Part shown: piece after piece, positions 1 through 7,323 of the stretch
Numbering within the stretch: the stretch's first letter is position 1
Layout of the letters: every line of letters begins with the position of its first letter
NCBI RefSeq assembly: GCF_902859855.1
Contig: NZ_CADIKH010000058.1
Coordinates: 1-35,041, forward strand
DNA: 35,041 nucleotides
DNA from: Paraburkholderia humisilvae
GTDB taxonomy: Bacteria > Pseudomonadota > Gammaproteobacteria > Burkholderiales > Burkholderiaceae
Direction of reading: 5' to 3'
Notes under the pieces: model-generated
Databases searched by the model: none
Told to the model about the DNA's origin: nothing
The model's input: the letters and a program-made list of their open reading frames with translations, nothing else
Position numbers and translations under genes: made by a program

Positions 1-21
1 GATATCTGCTCTTCTTCTGGT

Positions 22-66
22 GCCAAAGTGATTCCCGCTACAAAAAATGGTGGGAATCACTTTGGC
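22..66. repeat. Perfect 15-bp inverted repeat
   Basis: The arms GCCAAAGTGATTCCC (22-36) and GGGAATCACTTTGGC (52-66) are exact reverse complements around a 15-nt loop. The loop holds the first ATG (47) of the following PRC-barrel ORF. No T-run follows, so a simple intrinsic terminator is doubtful. It could be an RNA hairpin that hides or exposes the start, a protein-binding dyad, or the edge of a rearrangement that removed the normal 5' end of the gene. Confidence 0.75.
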
Positions 67-607
67 GTGTCACGCCTGTTCATTCAAGGCTGGCCGCCAC
101 GAGTTGCTTACTCAGCAACAGGCTTGTGAGTCGTTGCTCACGGCGAGCCGCGCTATCTATAAAGGCTACGCGGCAGATCTGGGCCACGGGCATGGCTCGA
201 CAGGCGATGTGGCGAATTGGCGGATCCATCAACTCGCCAGCGCCCAGCCAGTCACCAGTGACAGCAAGTCCTTCCGGTCTGCCGAGTTGATTGGCGCAAG
301 CGTGGTCAGCCCGCAGCGTGAGGATCGTGGCAACATCAACGACATCGTACTAAGTCCCCAGACAGGCAAGATCAGCTATCTGGTGATCGGGCGAGGTGGG
401 CTGTTCGGAATCGATGAGAAATATGTCCCAGTACCCTGGGCGGACTTCAAGGCGACCGCGGGCGTCACCATGCTGGTACTCGACACGACCAAAGCAAAAA
501 TGGACGCGGCCCCGGAGGTAAAGGAAAACCAGTTCTCTGCGCACGGCGATTTCGAGCAGCAGAGTCAAAAGGTGGACAGCTACTGGAAGGCAAACTTGTC
601 GAACTGA
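47..607 (+). CDS. PRC-barrel domain protein, N-terminus uncertain
   Basis: The 186-aa reading frame carries a clear PRC-barrel at about residues 80-145, beginning ELIGASVVSP, continuing through NDIVLSPQTGKISYLVIGRG, and ending near the KYVPVPWADF strand. PRC-barrel proteins of this layout are usually small exported or surface-associated proteins with a signal peptide and an Asp/Gly-rich turn. Here residues 1-75 look like neither a signal peptide nor a known domain. The first ATG lies in the loop of a perfect inverted repeat and has no good ribosome site. The real start may be a downstream GTG (for example near 209), or the gene may have lost its original 5' end. The C-terminal tail (to WKANLSN) is polar, as is common in the family. 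The PRC identity is firm; the start and the exact role are not. Confidence 0.7.
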   Translation: MVGITLACHACSFKAGRHELLTQQQACESLLTASRAIYKGYAADLGHGHGSTGDVANWRIHQLASAQPVTSDSKSFRSAELIGASVVSPQREDRGNINDIVLSPQTGKISYLVIGRGGLFGIDEKYVPVPWADFKATAGVTMLVLDTTKAKMDAAPEVKENQFSAHGDFEQQSQKVDSYWKANLSN

Positions 608-626
608 CCATTGCAAAATGATCGGT

Positions 627-649
627 GGGGCGCGGGAATTCCGCGCCCC
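627..649. terminator. GC-rich hairpin between convergent genes
   Basis: GGGGCGCGG (627-635) pairs perfectly with CCGCGCCCC (641-649) across a 5-nt loop. It lies 20 bp after the PRC-barrel stop and just beyond the end of the opposing minus-strand operon. Downstream T-tracts are short on both sides (TTT on plus, ATTTT on minus), so it probably acts as a weak bidirectional terminator. Confidence 0.65.
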
Positions 650-672
650 GGATTTCCCGCCTGTTGACGTCA

Positions 673-804
673 TCAAGCATCCACCTCCAGCTTGCTGGGC
701 TTCGGATTGGTGTCCGGCGAGTCGTAGCGTTTGGGGTCTACGGAGACCCGGAGCGTTTCAGAACGGGTTAGATCGAATGCCTTGCCACCGACGACAAGTT
801 GCAT
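673..804 (-). CDS. Small 43-aa ORF behind the GH65 gene
   Basis: This short frame starts MQLVVGGKAF and ends SKLEVDA. A strong ribosome site (AAGGGGGAG, about 6 nt before the ATG) supports real translation. It begins 34 nt after the GH65 stop on the same strand, so it would be the last gene of the phosphoglucomutase/phosphorylase operon, and it ends just before the hairpin at 627-649. It has no transmembrane stretch and no motif I know. The C-terminal half (DPKRYDSPDTNPKPSK) is charged and proline-rich and probably disordered. No function is assigned. Confidence 0.5.
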   Translation of the reverse strand: MQLVVGGKAFDLTRSETLRVSVDPKRYDSPDTNPKPSKLEVDA

Positions 805-837
805 CGGTTCTCCCCCTTCTAGTATCGCCTCAACGCC

Positions 838-3021
838 TCATGTAGCTTGCACAAGCCTGATCTTGAGTTTTCGGCTGCGCCACTGCACGCTGAAGGCAAG
901 TGTCTTCCAGCCCGATGGCAATCTAGGGTCCAACGCGAGGTGGTCGCTGTGTAGCGATAGACCGGCAAAGCCGAATACCGCCATCAGCCATATCCCGCCC
1001 AAACCCGCAATATGCACTCCACCGTCAATGGAAGCCTGGCTATCTTCAAGATCAATAGCCGATGTTCCCTTGAAATAATCCAGCGCGAGTTCAGTTCGGC
1101 CCAGCCTGCCAGCAACGATTCCGTGTATGGCCCGGCTCAACGAACTGCCGTGACCGCAACGCTCAGCGTAGTAGTCGAAATTCTTCGCTCCCGAGTCGTC
1201 CGGAAACTCGTCTGGAAGAAGCGCTAGCAGCGCCACGACGTCCGCCTGCTTGACGACCTGGGACTTTTGCGTTCGGTCCCGGCCTAGCACGACGTCCATG
1301 GGTACCGAACGGCCGAGGTAGTCGCCAAGATCGATGTACTCCAGCGCAAAAAAACCTGCAAATTGTTCGAAAAGTCCAGTCGATGGATCAAACCCCGTCA
1401 CGATCGTGTCGGCAACGCTCCGCCATTGCTTGAGTTCGCCATCGTCCAGGCCGAGGCGACCAGAGAGCCTTTCCCAGGTTTGCGGCCAACGCTCTCGCAA
1501 CAACCCGACTACGTCGAGCGCGCGCAGGATGTTCCAACGTGCCATGACGTTAGTAAAGGCACTGTCGTTGATCGACTCGTGATATTCATCGGGGCCAATG
1601 ACACCGCGGATGTGGCAGTGCCCGTCCGTATCCACCTGTGCACGGCTTGACCAGAAACGAGCTGTCTCCAGCAAAATCTCCGCGCCGGCGTCGCGGAGAA
1701 AGATCTCGTCGCCGGTACCCTGCCAGTATTGCCAGACCGCGTAGGCGACATCCGCGCTGATGTGCTGCTCCTGTTTGCCGCACCTCACGTTGACAACCTT
1801 GCGGTCCGGGCCGATTACCTTCGATGGTGAGGTCTCGGCGCCGGTATCGGCCGATTCCCACGCATAAAGCGCCCCTCTCCAGCCCATTCCGAGCGCCTTC
1901 TCCCGAGCGCCATCAAGCGTGCGAAAGCGATACATGAGCAGCGCCCGCGCCGCTTCCGGCCAGGTCAGGATGTAGAACGGAAGCAGGTAAATTTCGGTGT
2001 CCCAGAACACATGCCCGCGATAGTCGTCGCCGGTCAAGGCCCGCGCTGCGATCGAGACGCTCTCGTCGGCGGGGTTGGCCGCGCCGTTCAGGTGGTAGAG
2101 CGCAAACCGCAACGCCTGCTGCGCTGCCGGATCGCCCTCGACCTCGACGTCGCTGCCGTCCCAACGGGCTATCCACGCTCTCTCGTGCGCGGCCATCACG
2201 CCGGGCCAGCCTGGCTTCCGCACGACGCAAAGCGCGTCCAGTGCTTGCCGCCCGGGGTCGGCGTCTTCGGTATCGCCGCGCGTTATCGCGACCAGGCGCT
2301 GCAGTGAACCGACTTGTCCGCGTTGCGATTTCCAGCTCCATGACCAGTGGAAAGGACCTGTCCGGGTGGCAGGGATATCCTGTCCGTCTATCTGCAGAGT
2401 CAATCCGACGGCGATAGCCAGGCGCCTGGCGGTAGAAATCGTGTGCCATACAGCGAGGCCGGGCTCGACCCGCTCGGATACAAGACCGATGTCGAGGCCT
2501 TCGAGGGACGCCTTGAGCGTGACCTCGACCTCTTCCTGCTCGATCTCCAATTGGAGGAGTTGCAAGCCGATAGTGCGTTGGTCGAGCGAGACGATGTGCA
2601 GACTTCGTAGCCTGACGCCCACGTCGGATGCATTCGAGAGACGGTCCTCGGTGATGAGCGTACCCCGCCTCATGTCCAGGATTCGCCGCTGCGACTCTCC
2701 GTCGCCGGGCCGGTGCACGAGCGGTTCACCTTGTAGCGATATCCGCACCTGTAGCCAGTCGGGCGTAGCGACCAGTCCCGGTATGGCTCGTTCGTCATCG
2801 GGCGTATCGAACAGCCCGGCGACCAGGGTACGCGAAGTGTCAACCCATCGCCCACCGCGGTGTAGCGCCCTCGCACCTCGCACGCCGAGAAAGCCGTTGC
2901 TGATGGCGAAGCGTGCCCCCCGGCTCGCTTCACGTAGCGGATCGTAGCCGCCCTCCTCGATGATCCAATCGCGGTCGTTGGTCGGCGTCAGCGCATTATC
3001 TACGCTCTGCGGCCCGGTCAT
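838..3021 (-). CDS. Glycoside hydrolase family 65 disaccharide phosphorylase
   Basis: This 727-aa protein matches inverting GH65 enzymes, which split maltose, trehalose, kojibiose or related alpha-glucosides with phosphate, giving beta-glucose 1-phosphate and glucose. Visible family marks are the FWDTE segment (about 339-343), the proton-donor motif GPDEYHE with Glu near 479, the KQADV strand (about 591-595) and the HGSSLS phosphate-binding loop (about 624-629). The chosen ATG (3021) overlaps the stop of the phosphoglucomutase gene as ATGA, showing translational coupling; a longer frame from 3111 would overlap that gene by 90 bp and is unlikely. The partner gene converts beta-glucose 1-phosphate to glucose 6-phosphate, so the pair forms an ATP-sparing disaccharide route. 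The substrate cannot be told from sequence alone. Confidence 0.93.
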   Translation of the reverse strand: MTGPQSVDNALTPTNDRDWIIEEGGYDPLREASRGARFAISNGFLGVRGARALHRGGRWVDTSRTLVAGLFDTPDDERAIPGLVATPDWLQVRISLQGEPLVHRPGDGESQRRILDMRRGTLITEDRLSNASDVGVRLRSLHIVSLDQRTIGLQLLQLEIEQEEVEVTLKASLEGLDIGLVSERVEPGLAVWHTISTARRLAIAVGLTLQIDGQDIPATRTGPFHWSWSWKSQRGQVGSLQRLVAITRGDTEDADPGRQALDALCVVRKPGWPGVMAAHERAWIARWDGSDVEVEGDPAAQQALRFALYHLNGAANPADESVSIAARALTGDDYRGHVFWDTEIYLLPFYILTWPEAARALLMYRFRTLDGAREKALGMGWRGALYAWESADTGAETSPSKVIGPDRKVVNVRCGKQEQHISADVAYAVWQYWQGTGDEIFLRDAGAEILLETARFWSSRAQVDTDGHCHIRGVIGPDEYHESINDSAFTNVMARWNILRALDVVGLLRERWPQTWERLSGRLGLDDGELKQWRSVADTIVTGFDPSTGLFEQFAGFFALEYIDLGDYLGRSVPMDVVLGRDRTQKSQVVKQADVVALLALLPDEFPDDSGAKNFDYYAERCGHGSSLSRAIHGIVAGRLGRTELALDYFKGTSAIDLEDSQASIDGGVHIAGLGGIWLMAVFGFAGLSLHSDHLALDPRLPSGWKTLAFSVQWRSRKLKIRLVQAT

Positions 3022-3761
3022 GGCTGTTGCCGGCACAGCCGGCCCTTCGACAACTGATCGATAGCGACCTCGTCGAGGCTGGTCACGACGAGCGTTGCCC
3101 CCGCTGCCCAAAGCAGATCAGCATCGGCATGCCGTGCCACACCGACCGACGCCATTCCGCCAGCACAGGCGGCTTCGATACCGGCCGGTGCATCTTCGAC
3201 CACGAAACAGTTTTCCGGTGCTTCCGGTAACTCCGCTGCAGCAAGCAGGAAAATCTCCGGGTTCGGCTTGCCCTGCCGCAAATCGCGGCCGCAGACATTG
3301 GCCCTGAACACATCAAACAGGGAGTGTCCGGCGTCCAGGCGAATGCGCTTCATCATTCCGTTGGCGTTCTTCGACGACGAAGCCACGGCGATAGGCCACC
3401 CGAGCGTCCGCACGGCCTTGACGAACCGTATTGCGTCAGGGAATGCTGCTACCGCGCCTGCGTCGATCAGTCTCTCAAGACGTTTCTGCTTGTGCTCGGC
3501 ATAGGCCGGAGCGCGTTGTTCCGCATTGGGCACGCCCAACGCCAGTAGCGCTGCCAATGCCCCGCTCAGGCGCGGCTTACCCGCTACCTGTGACTGATAC
3601 ATCGCCGTCGTAAAGCGTGCTTCGTCGCCGAAGCCATCGAGCGCTTCGCGCCACGCGCGCTCGTGTGGTGAGGCGAGGAGAACGCCATCAACGTCGAAGA
3701 TTACCGCCGACAGGGTCTGGGCAATATCTGATCCAGACATCAGAGATTCGCGTGAGTTCAT
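3018..3761 (-). CDS. Beta-phosphoglucomutase, HAD superfamily
   Basis: This 247-aa HAD phosphatase-like mutase would interconvert beta-glucose 1-phosphate and glucose 6-phosphate in the cytoplasm. Motif I is FDVDGVL with nucleophile Asp23 and acid/base Asp25. It is followed by a helical cap (residues about 35-110), motif II around VASSSKN, the Lys of GKPNPEIF and the acidic motif EDAPAGIEAA. The SPHERAWREAL stretch after motif I is the usual substrate-side segment of the beta-PGM subgroup. An AAAGGG ribosome site lies about 8 nt before the ATG; Met8 is an alternative start. It is the first gene of a minus-strand operon, and its TGA overlaps the GH65 start. Other HAD sugar phosphatases look similar, but the GH65 partner strongly supports beta-PGM. 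Confidence 0.92.
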   Translation of the reverse strand: MNSRESLMSGSDIAQTLSAVIFDVDGVLLASPHERAWREALDGFGDEARFTTAMYQSQVAGKPRLSGALAALLALGVPNAEQRAPAYAEHKQKRLERLIDAGAVAAFPDAIRFVKAVRTLGWPIAVASSSKNANGMMKRIRLDAGHSLFDVFRANVCGRDLRQGKPNPEIFLLAAAELPEAPENCFVVEDAPAGIEAACAGGMASVGVARHADADLLWAAGATLVVTSLDEVAIDQLSKGRLCRQQP

Positions 3762-4162
3762 GGTCCGGACCCTTTGTGGACACAGATCGAGAGACCCCGT
3801 TCGCCCAGTTCCAGGGCGATCGCCAGTTCGATGGGATGGGAAAGCTTGTACCCAGCTAATCGCATATCAGCGCTCCATGAAAGCCTTCGGGTCGACATGG
3901 TTACAACGTGAGCCAATCTTCTTCGATTCGGCGACGTCCGATCCGATGCCATGCCATGCCATGCCAATAGGGGTTCGAATCGCGTAACGGGATCCAGGGC
4001 ATCTATCCACCGAAAGGTTTACCAAGGCAGGATCAGAAGCAACCTGGCGTGAATTGACCTATCTCGCAACAAAGTAGCGCCACCTACGTCTCGCCGTCCA
4101 TGTGGCTTCTCTCAGATGCTTCTACATATCTGCCAGATTACTAACATGAAGACCAGAACGGT

Positions 4163-4184
4163 AGGCTCGGAAACTACTCAGATC
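4163..4184 (+). promoter_or_regulatory. FixJ-like box, copy 1
   Basis: AGGCTCGGAAACTACTCA plus GATC is identical over 22 nt to the copy at 21067-21088, and 17 of 18 core bases recur at 29387-29404. The reverse strand reads GAGTAGTTTCCGAGCCT, close to the FixJ-class site core as I remember it. The box lies 148 bp before the GTG of the 67-aa ORF and 431 bp before the glycosyltransferase. An activator site is inferred; the exact repetition is directly seen. Confidence 0.6.
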
Positions 4185-4234
4185 CTGGTGTTCATATGAA
4201 GGGCGACAATCCTGTCTGCTGGAAGCGCTTGACC

Positions 4235-4258
4235 GCTACCGTACAGACGTCCTGTCTG
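4235..4258. promoter_or_regulatory. GCTACCGTACAGAC element with CAGAC/GTCTG dyad
   Basis: GCTACCGTACAGAC (4235-4248) is followed by GTCCT and GTCTG, so CAGAC (4244-4248) and GTCTG (4254-4258) form an inverted repeat. The same 14-nt string recurs exactly at 10087-10100 and with one change at 21445-21458, each in the leader of a plus-strand gene. It may be an operator or a leader RNA hairpin. Confidence 0.4.
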
Positions 4259-4332
4259 ATAGGTGGGATCGTCAGGTAAAGCAAAATCCCCCGTCATATT
4301 GGTTCGACGACCAATGGATATAGGAGGCAGAC

Positions 4333-4536
4333 GTGAATAAATCTGGCTTCACGCCGAGCTTCGTCTCGATCAGCAAAGGGCGCGACAACCGTTGGTTACA
4401 CAACGCGTTGCCTTTGTTTTACACCGCGAACTGCTCACAGTCTTCGAGGTCATGTCGAATCCTTCGCGAACGTCAGGTCAACGGCCCGTGTGCGGCTGAG
4501 CGCTACCTGCCGGACCGTGGGAAGACCGTCACGTAA
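4333..4536 (+). CDS. Possible small 67-aa protein, GTG start
   Basis: The frame begins with GTG five bases after a perfect AGGAGG (4322-4327), the best ribosome site in this part of the window. The product starts MNKSGFTPSFVSISKG and ends with a charged, Arg-rich stretch. It has no membrane segment and resembles no family I know. It lies between the FixJ-like box and the glycosyltransferase, 79 bp before the latter, so it could be a leader gene of that transcript. The second half has poor coding character, so a frameshifted or decayed gene is also possible. Confidence 0.35.
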   Translation: MNKSGFTPSFVSISKGRDNRWLHNALPLFYTANCSQSSRSCRILRERQVNGPCAAERYLPDRGKTVT

Positions 4537-4615
4537 GCGCTGCCCTGGACAAACATGAACTTCCCGCTAGCAAAGCGCATCGTCTTAGATACTGATTTCC
4601 CAGGGAGAGTTACCA

Positions 4616-5680
4616 ATGAGAATCGCACAGATCGCGCCATTGCACGAGGCCGTTCCTCCCCAGTTTTACGGTGGCACCGAGCGCGTGGTTTCCTATCTCA
4701 CCGACGCACTTGTCGACCTGGGACATGAAGTGACCCTGTTCGCAAGCGGGGACTCGCACACGAAGGCCACGCTCGAAGCAATATGGCCACATGCCTTGCG
4801 GCTCGACCCGTCGATCCGCGACGCGATCGCACCGCATATGGTCCTACTGGAAAGGGTACGCCGGATCGCCCACGAGTTCGATGTACTCCATAGCCACCTC
4901 GACTATCTGCCGTTCTCGCTGTTCTCCCAATTAGATGTACCTTTCGTGACAACGCTTCATGGCCGCCTCGACCTGCCGGAACTACAAGCGGTGTTCAGCG
5001 CGTTCCCTAAGGCACCGGTCATTTCGATCTCCAATTCGCAACGCTTGCCCATGCCGCAGGCAAACTGGCTCAACACGATTTATCACGGTCTGCCGGAAAA
5101 CATGCTGGTCCCTATCCGCCGGAAAGAGCCGGAATACCTGGCTTTCTTGGGACGCATCTGCCCAGAAAAGGGCATCGAAGCAACCATCAAGATCGCGACA
5201 GAAAGCGGTCTTCCATTAAAGATCGCTGCCAAAGTGGACAAGGCCGATCACGCGTACTTCAAGACCACGATCGAACCGCTTCTGTACCTGCCTAACATCG
5301 AGTTTGTCGGCGAAATCACAGAAGCGCAGAAGCCGTGGTTTCTGTCGGGGGCCCGGGCGCTGCTTTTTCCGATCGACTGGTCGGAACCGTTTGGCCTGGT
5401 AATGATTGAAGCCATGGCCTGCGGTACACCCGTGATCGCGTTCAATCGTGGCTCTGTGCCTGAAGTCATTGATCACGGCGTGACTGGCTACATCTGCGAA
5501 GACGTACATGGGGCGGTTTGTGCGGTGCGACGTATCGATGAACTGTCGCGCACTGAGATCCGCGCGCAGTTCGAACGCCGATTCAGTGCGAAGATGATGG
5601 CGCAGAACTACGTCGACGTTTTTGAGACCCTGCTTCAGGGGGTAAAGCACCCGGTTTTACGACGTGCCGCTGCGGGGTGA
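4616..5680 (+). CDS. Glycosyltransferase family 4 (GT-B fold)
   Basis: This 354-aa cytosolic retaining glycosyltransferase has the two Rossmann halves of the GT-B fold. The N-terminal half has YGGTERVV (residues 18-25), which lies over the acceptor site. The C-terminal half opens with FLGRICPEKGI (about 177-187) and carries the E-x7-E motif, SEPFGLVMIE (Glu257 and Glu265), that binds the nucleotide sugar, followed by CGTPVIA. A GGGAGAG ribosome site precedes the ATG. The donor and acceptor are unknown. It is not in an obvious polysaccharide cluster; the nearest sugar genes are the divergent phosphorylase and phosphoglucomutase, so a role in a stress glycan or glycolipid is only a guess. Confidence 0.9.
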   Translation: MRIAQIAPLHEAVPPQFYGGTERVVSYLTDALVDLGHEVTLFASGDSHTKATLEAIWPHALRLDPSIRDAIAPHMVLLERVRRIAHEFDVLHSHLDYLPFSLFSQLDVPFVTTLHGRLDLPELQAVFSAFPKAPVISISNSQRLPMPQANWLNTIYHGLPENMLVPIRRKEPEYLAFLGRICPEKGIEATIKIATESGLPLKIAAKVDKADHAYFKTTIEPLLYLPNIEFVGEITEAQKPWFLSGARALLFPIDWSEPFGLVMIEAMACGTPVIAFNRGSVPEVIDHGVTGYICEDVHGAVCAVRRIDELSRTEIRAQFERRFSAKMMAQNYVDVFETLLQGVKHPVLRRAAAG

Positions 5681-5956
5681 GTCGCAGGCGACCGGAACCG
5701 CCTTCCCAGCAACTGGCACTGGCGTTGGATCCCACCCCTTCAAGGGCTGGAGAACTTCTAGTCAGGAAGACGTGATGCGACTGCGTCGGTCGTTAACTGC
5801 AAGTTAAGACGGCAGCACTTGTGCACCTGCTCGTTCAGCGTCACAGTCACAGGTCGAAGTCCCTTTGAGTCTGATGAATTTTGCCATTGCCATACGCGGC
5901 CTTTTATCCGTGAATGCAGCAGCGCGGCGGCCACATTTGCGCCACGCGCGCCCCGG
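5681..5956. other. Gap after the glycosyltransferase gene
   Basis: This gap lies between the plus-strand glycosyltransferase and the minus-strand 59-aa ORF. It contains TTAACTGCAAGTTAA (5793-5807), a 6-bp dyad with a 3-nt spacer, and no hairpin with a T-tract. Frames through it have no ribosome sites. I see no gene. Confidence 0.4.
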
Positions 5957-6136
5957 CTACCTTCCGGTCACACTCGTGCGCCGCTGATTGCAGGCCGGCG
6001 CGAATGCAAACGCCATTGTCCGCGACGGCCCAACGCGCCCCATCGGCAGTGTGATATTCCGTACCTTGCGGTCGAGTAACGACACAACAAGCTTGAGGCA
6101 TGCGCGCTGCGCCGCCAGGAAGTTGATATGTTTCAT
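5957..6136 (-). CDS. Small 59-aa basic protein behind the slipin gene
   Basis: The frame starts MKHINFLAAQRACLKLVV. It is preceded by AAGGAGG only 6 nt from the ATG, a near-perfect ribosome site. It lies 93 bp downstream of the SPFH gene on the same strand, so it is probably co-transcribed. The protein is strongly basic (many Arg and Lys) with a short hydrophobic N-terminal part. I do not recognise it. The ribosome site and operon position are the evidence; no function is assigned. A longer frame through the same DNA (5904-6224) lacks such a site. Confidence 0.45.
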   Translation of the reverse strand: MKHINFLAAQRACLKLVVSLLDRKVRNITLPMGRVGPSRTMAFAFAPACNQRRTSVTGR

Positions 6137-6229
6137 ACAGACCTCCTTGATACAGAGTGGTAATAAGACTCGCCCCGGCACACGATGTGACCGCGATCCC
6201 GCGCATCGTTATTCTGTGCCGCAACCGGT

Positions 6230-7102
6230 CTACGCCGCCGTCTTGAACGGCGCCACCGCAAGCGTCCCGGGCAGTTCATGTCCGGCAATCGCCACGGCCA
6301 GCGCGGGATTCAGACTGTCGACCATCGAAGTCGGCATCAGGATCGTCGCGCCGCGCTCCTTGGTTGTTTCGTAAATGATGTTCATCGCGCGCAGTTGCAG
6401 CGCACCCGGCTGACTTTCGTAGACCCGCGCCGCTTCAACGAAATTGCAGGCGATCGCGGCTTCCGCCGATCCCAGAATCACGCGAGCCTGCTTTTCACGC
6501 TCGGCCTGCGCCTGACGGGACATTGCGTCCTGCAGCGCTTCCGGAATCGCAACGTCGCGAATTTCCACCGAACCAACCGCGATGCCCCACGCCGCTGTCT
6601 TCCCTCCGATCTCGTCGCGCAGATGTGCGTCCGCTGCGGTTCGATCCGAAAGTAGTGTCGACAGCATCGAAGACCCGATCAGTTCGCGTAACGTGGTCTG
6701 CGCCACGCGATCGATCGCCTGACGATAGTCGGTGATGGCCAGCGCAGCCTTTTGCGCGTCGCACACATGCCAGAAGATGATCGCGTCGACATTGACCGGT
6801 ACCGTATCCTTGGTCAGCGCGTGCTCTGCGTTGAAGGCGGTCGTCTGGATACGTTCGTCAATGATGGCAACGACGTTGTCCAGAACAGGGATGATCATGA
6901 AGAACCCCGCGCCCTTTACGCTCTGCAGTTTGCCAACCCGCAGGATGACGAATTTTTGCCAGACGTCGGCAACCTTCACGGACATCGTGACGAAGATTGC
7001 AATGGCAAAGAGGGCGATGGCCAGATATATGTTTACAAATGCTGCCGCCGCGACGGCTGCCAACATGAAGATGACAGAAAGAAGTAGTGTGATCGGATTC
7101 AT
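6230..7102 (-). CDS. SPFH/Band 7 family membrane protein (slipin)
   Basis: This 290-aa protein begins with a hydrophobic hairpin (residues about 4-42) and continues with a Band 7/SPFH domain (about 45-215). Recognisable family segments are QKFVILRVGKL, GAGFFMIIPVLD, IDERIQTTAF, the VPVNVDAIIFWHV strand and LRELIGSSML. A helical stretch rich in Ala, Glu and Arg (QAQAEREKQARVIL) follows, as in stomatin and slipin oligomers. Such proteins form cytoplasm-facing rings on the inner membrane and organise lipid domains or proteases. The start at 7102 puts the membrane segment at the N-terminus; the longer frame from 7159 adds a non-conserved stretch. No NfeD-like protease partner gene is next to it; its neighbours are a 59-aa ORF and a tandem PRC-barrel gene. 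Confidence 0.9.
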   Translation of the reverse strand: MNPITLLLSVIFMLAAVAAAAFVNIYLAIALFAIAIFVTMSVKVADVWQKFVILRVGKLQSVKGAGFFMIIPVLDNVVAIIDERIQTTAFNAEHALTKDTVPVNVDAIIFWHVCDAQKAALAITDYRQAIDRVAQTTLRELIGSSMLSTLLSDRTAADAHLRDEIGGKTAAWGIAVGSVEIRDVAIPEALQDAMSRQAQAEREKQARVILGSAEAAIACNFVEAARVYESQPGALQLRAMNIIYETTKERGATILMPTSMVDSLNPALAVAIAGHELPGTLAVAPFKTAA

Positions 7103-7241
7103 GGTGATGGTGCCTCGTAGAGCAGGAGGACGTTGATGCGAACAATCGGGTTTGATCATCTCGCGCGCGGCCGTCGTGTGAACCCTGAAAGCGGAAACTC
7201 AGAGTATCAACCAATACGGTACGCGCAACGGCGATAGAGGT

Positions 7242-7259
7242 CGGTACGCTGCCGTACCG
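7242..7259. promoter_or_regulatory. Palindrome CGGTACG-N4-CGTACCG
   Basis: CGGTACG (7242-7248) and CGTACCG (7253-7259) form a perfect 7-bp dyad with spacer CTGC, in the gap upstream of the slipin gene. The same architecture recurs at 8407-8422, upstream of the neighbouring PRC-barrel gene. The longer string TGCCGTACCGGTCTCGCG (7250-7267) matches 16 of 18 bases at 9962-9979. The form fits a dimeric regulator's operator; no protein is assigned. Confidence 0.45.
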
Positions 7260-7323
7260 GTCTCGCGACACACGCCCCTCCTGCGACACTCATTCGAGGT
7301 GGGCGTATCCGCCTCACCTCGAC

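Larger units (their letters stand above)
3762..4332. other. Divergent intergenic region with several signals
   Basis: This stretch separates the minus-strand phosphorylase operon from the plus-strand glycosyltransferase block and should hold both promoters. It contains a fourfold ATGCC tandem repeat (3946-3965), the FixJ-like box at 4163-4184 and the CAGAC/GTCTG element at 4235-4258. CCTGTCTG also occurs twice (4211-4218 and 4251-4258). Short open frames here lack ribosome sites, and I saw no convincing gene. Confidence 0.5.

Noticed and set aside
3758..3967. 69-codon minus-strand frame ending near the phosphoglucomutase start
   Set aside because: Its N-terminus runs through the ATGCC tandem repeat, it has no ribosome site and it overlaps the phosphoglucomutase start and its ribosome site.
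5716..5731. Sigma-54-like string TGGCAC-N5-TTGG
   Set aside because: The -12 GC is absent (GG instead) and no plus-strand gene follows at promoter distance.
5793..5807. TTAACTGCAAGTTAA dyad as an operator
   Set aside because: It is a single copy, short, and not placed before any gene start.
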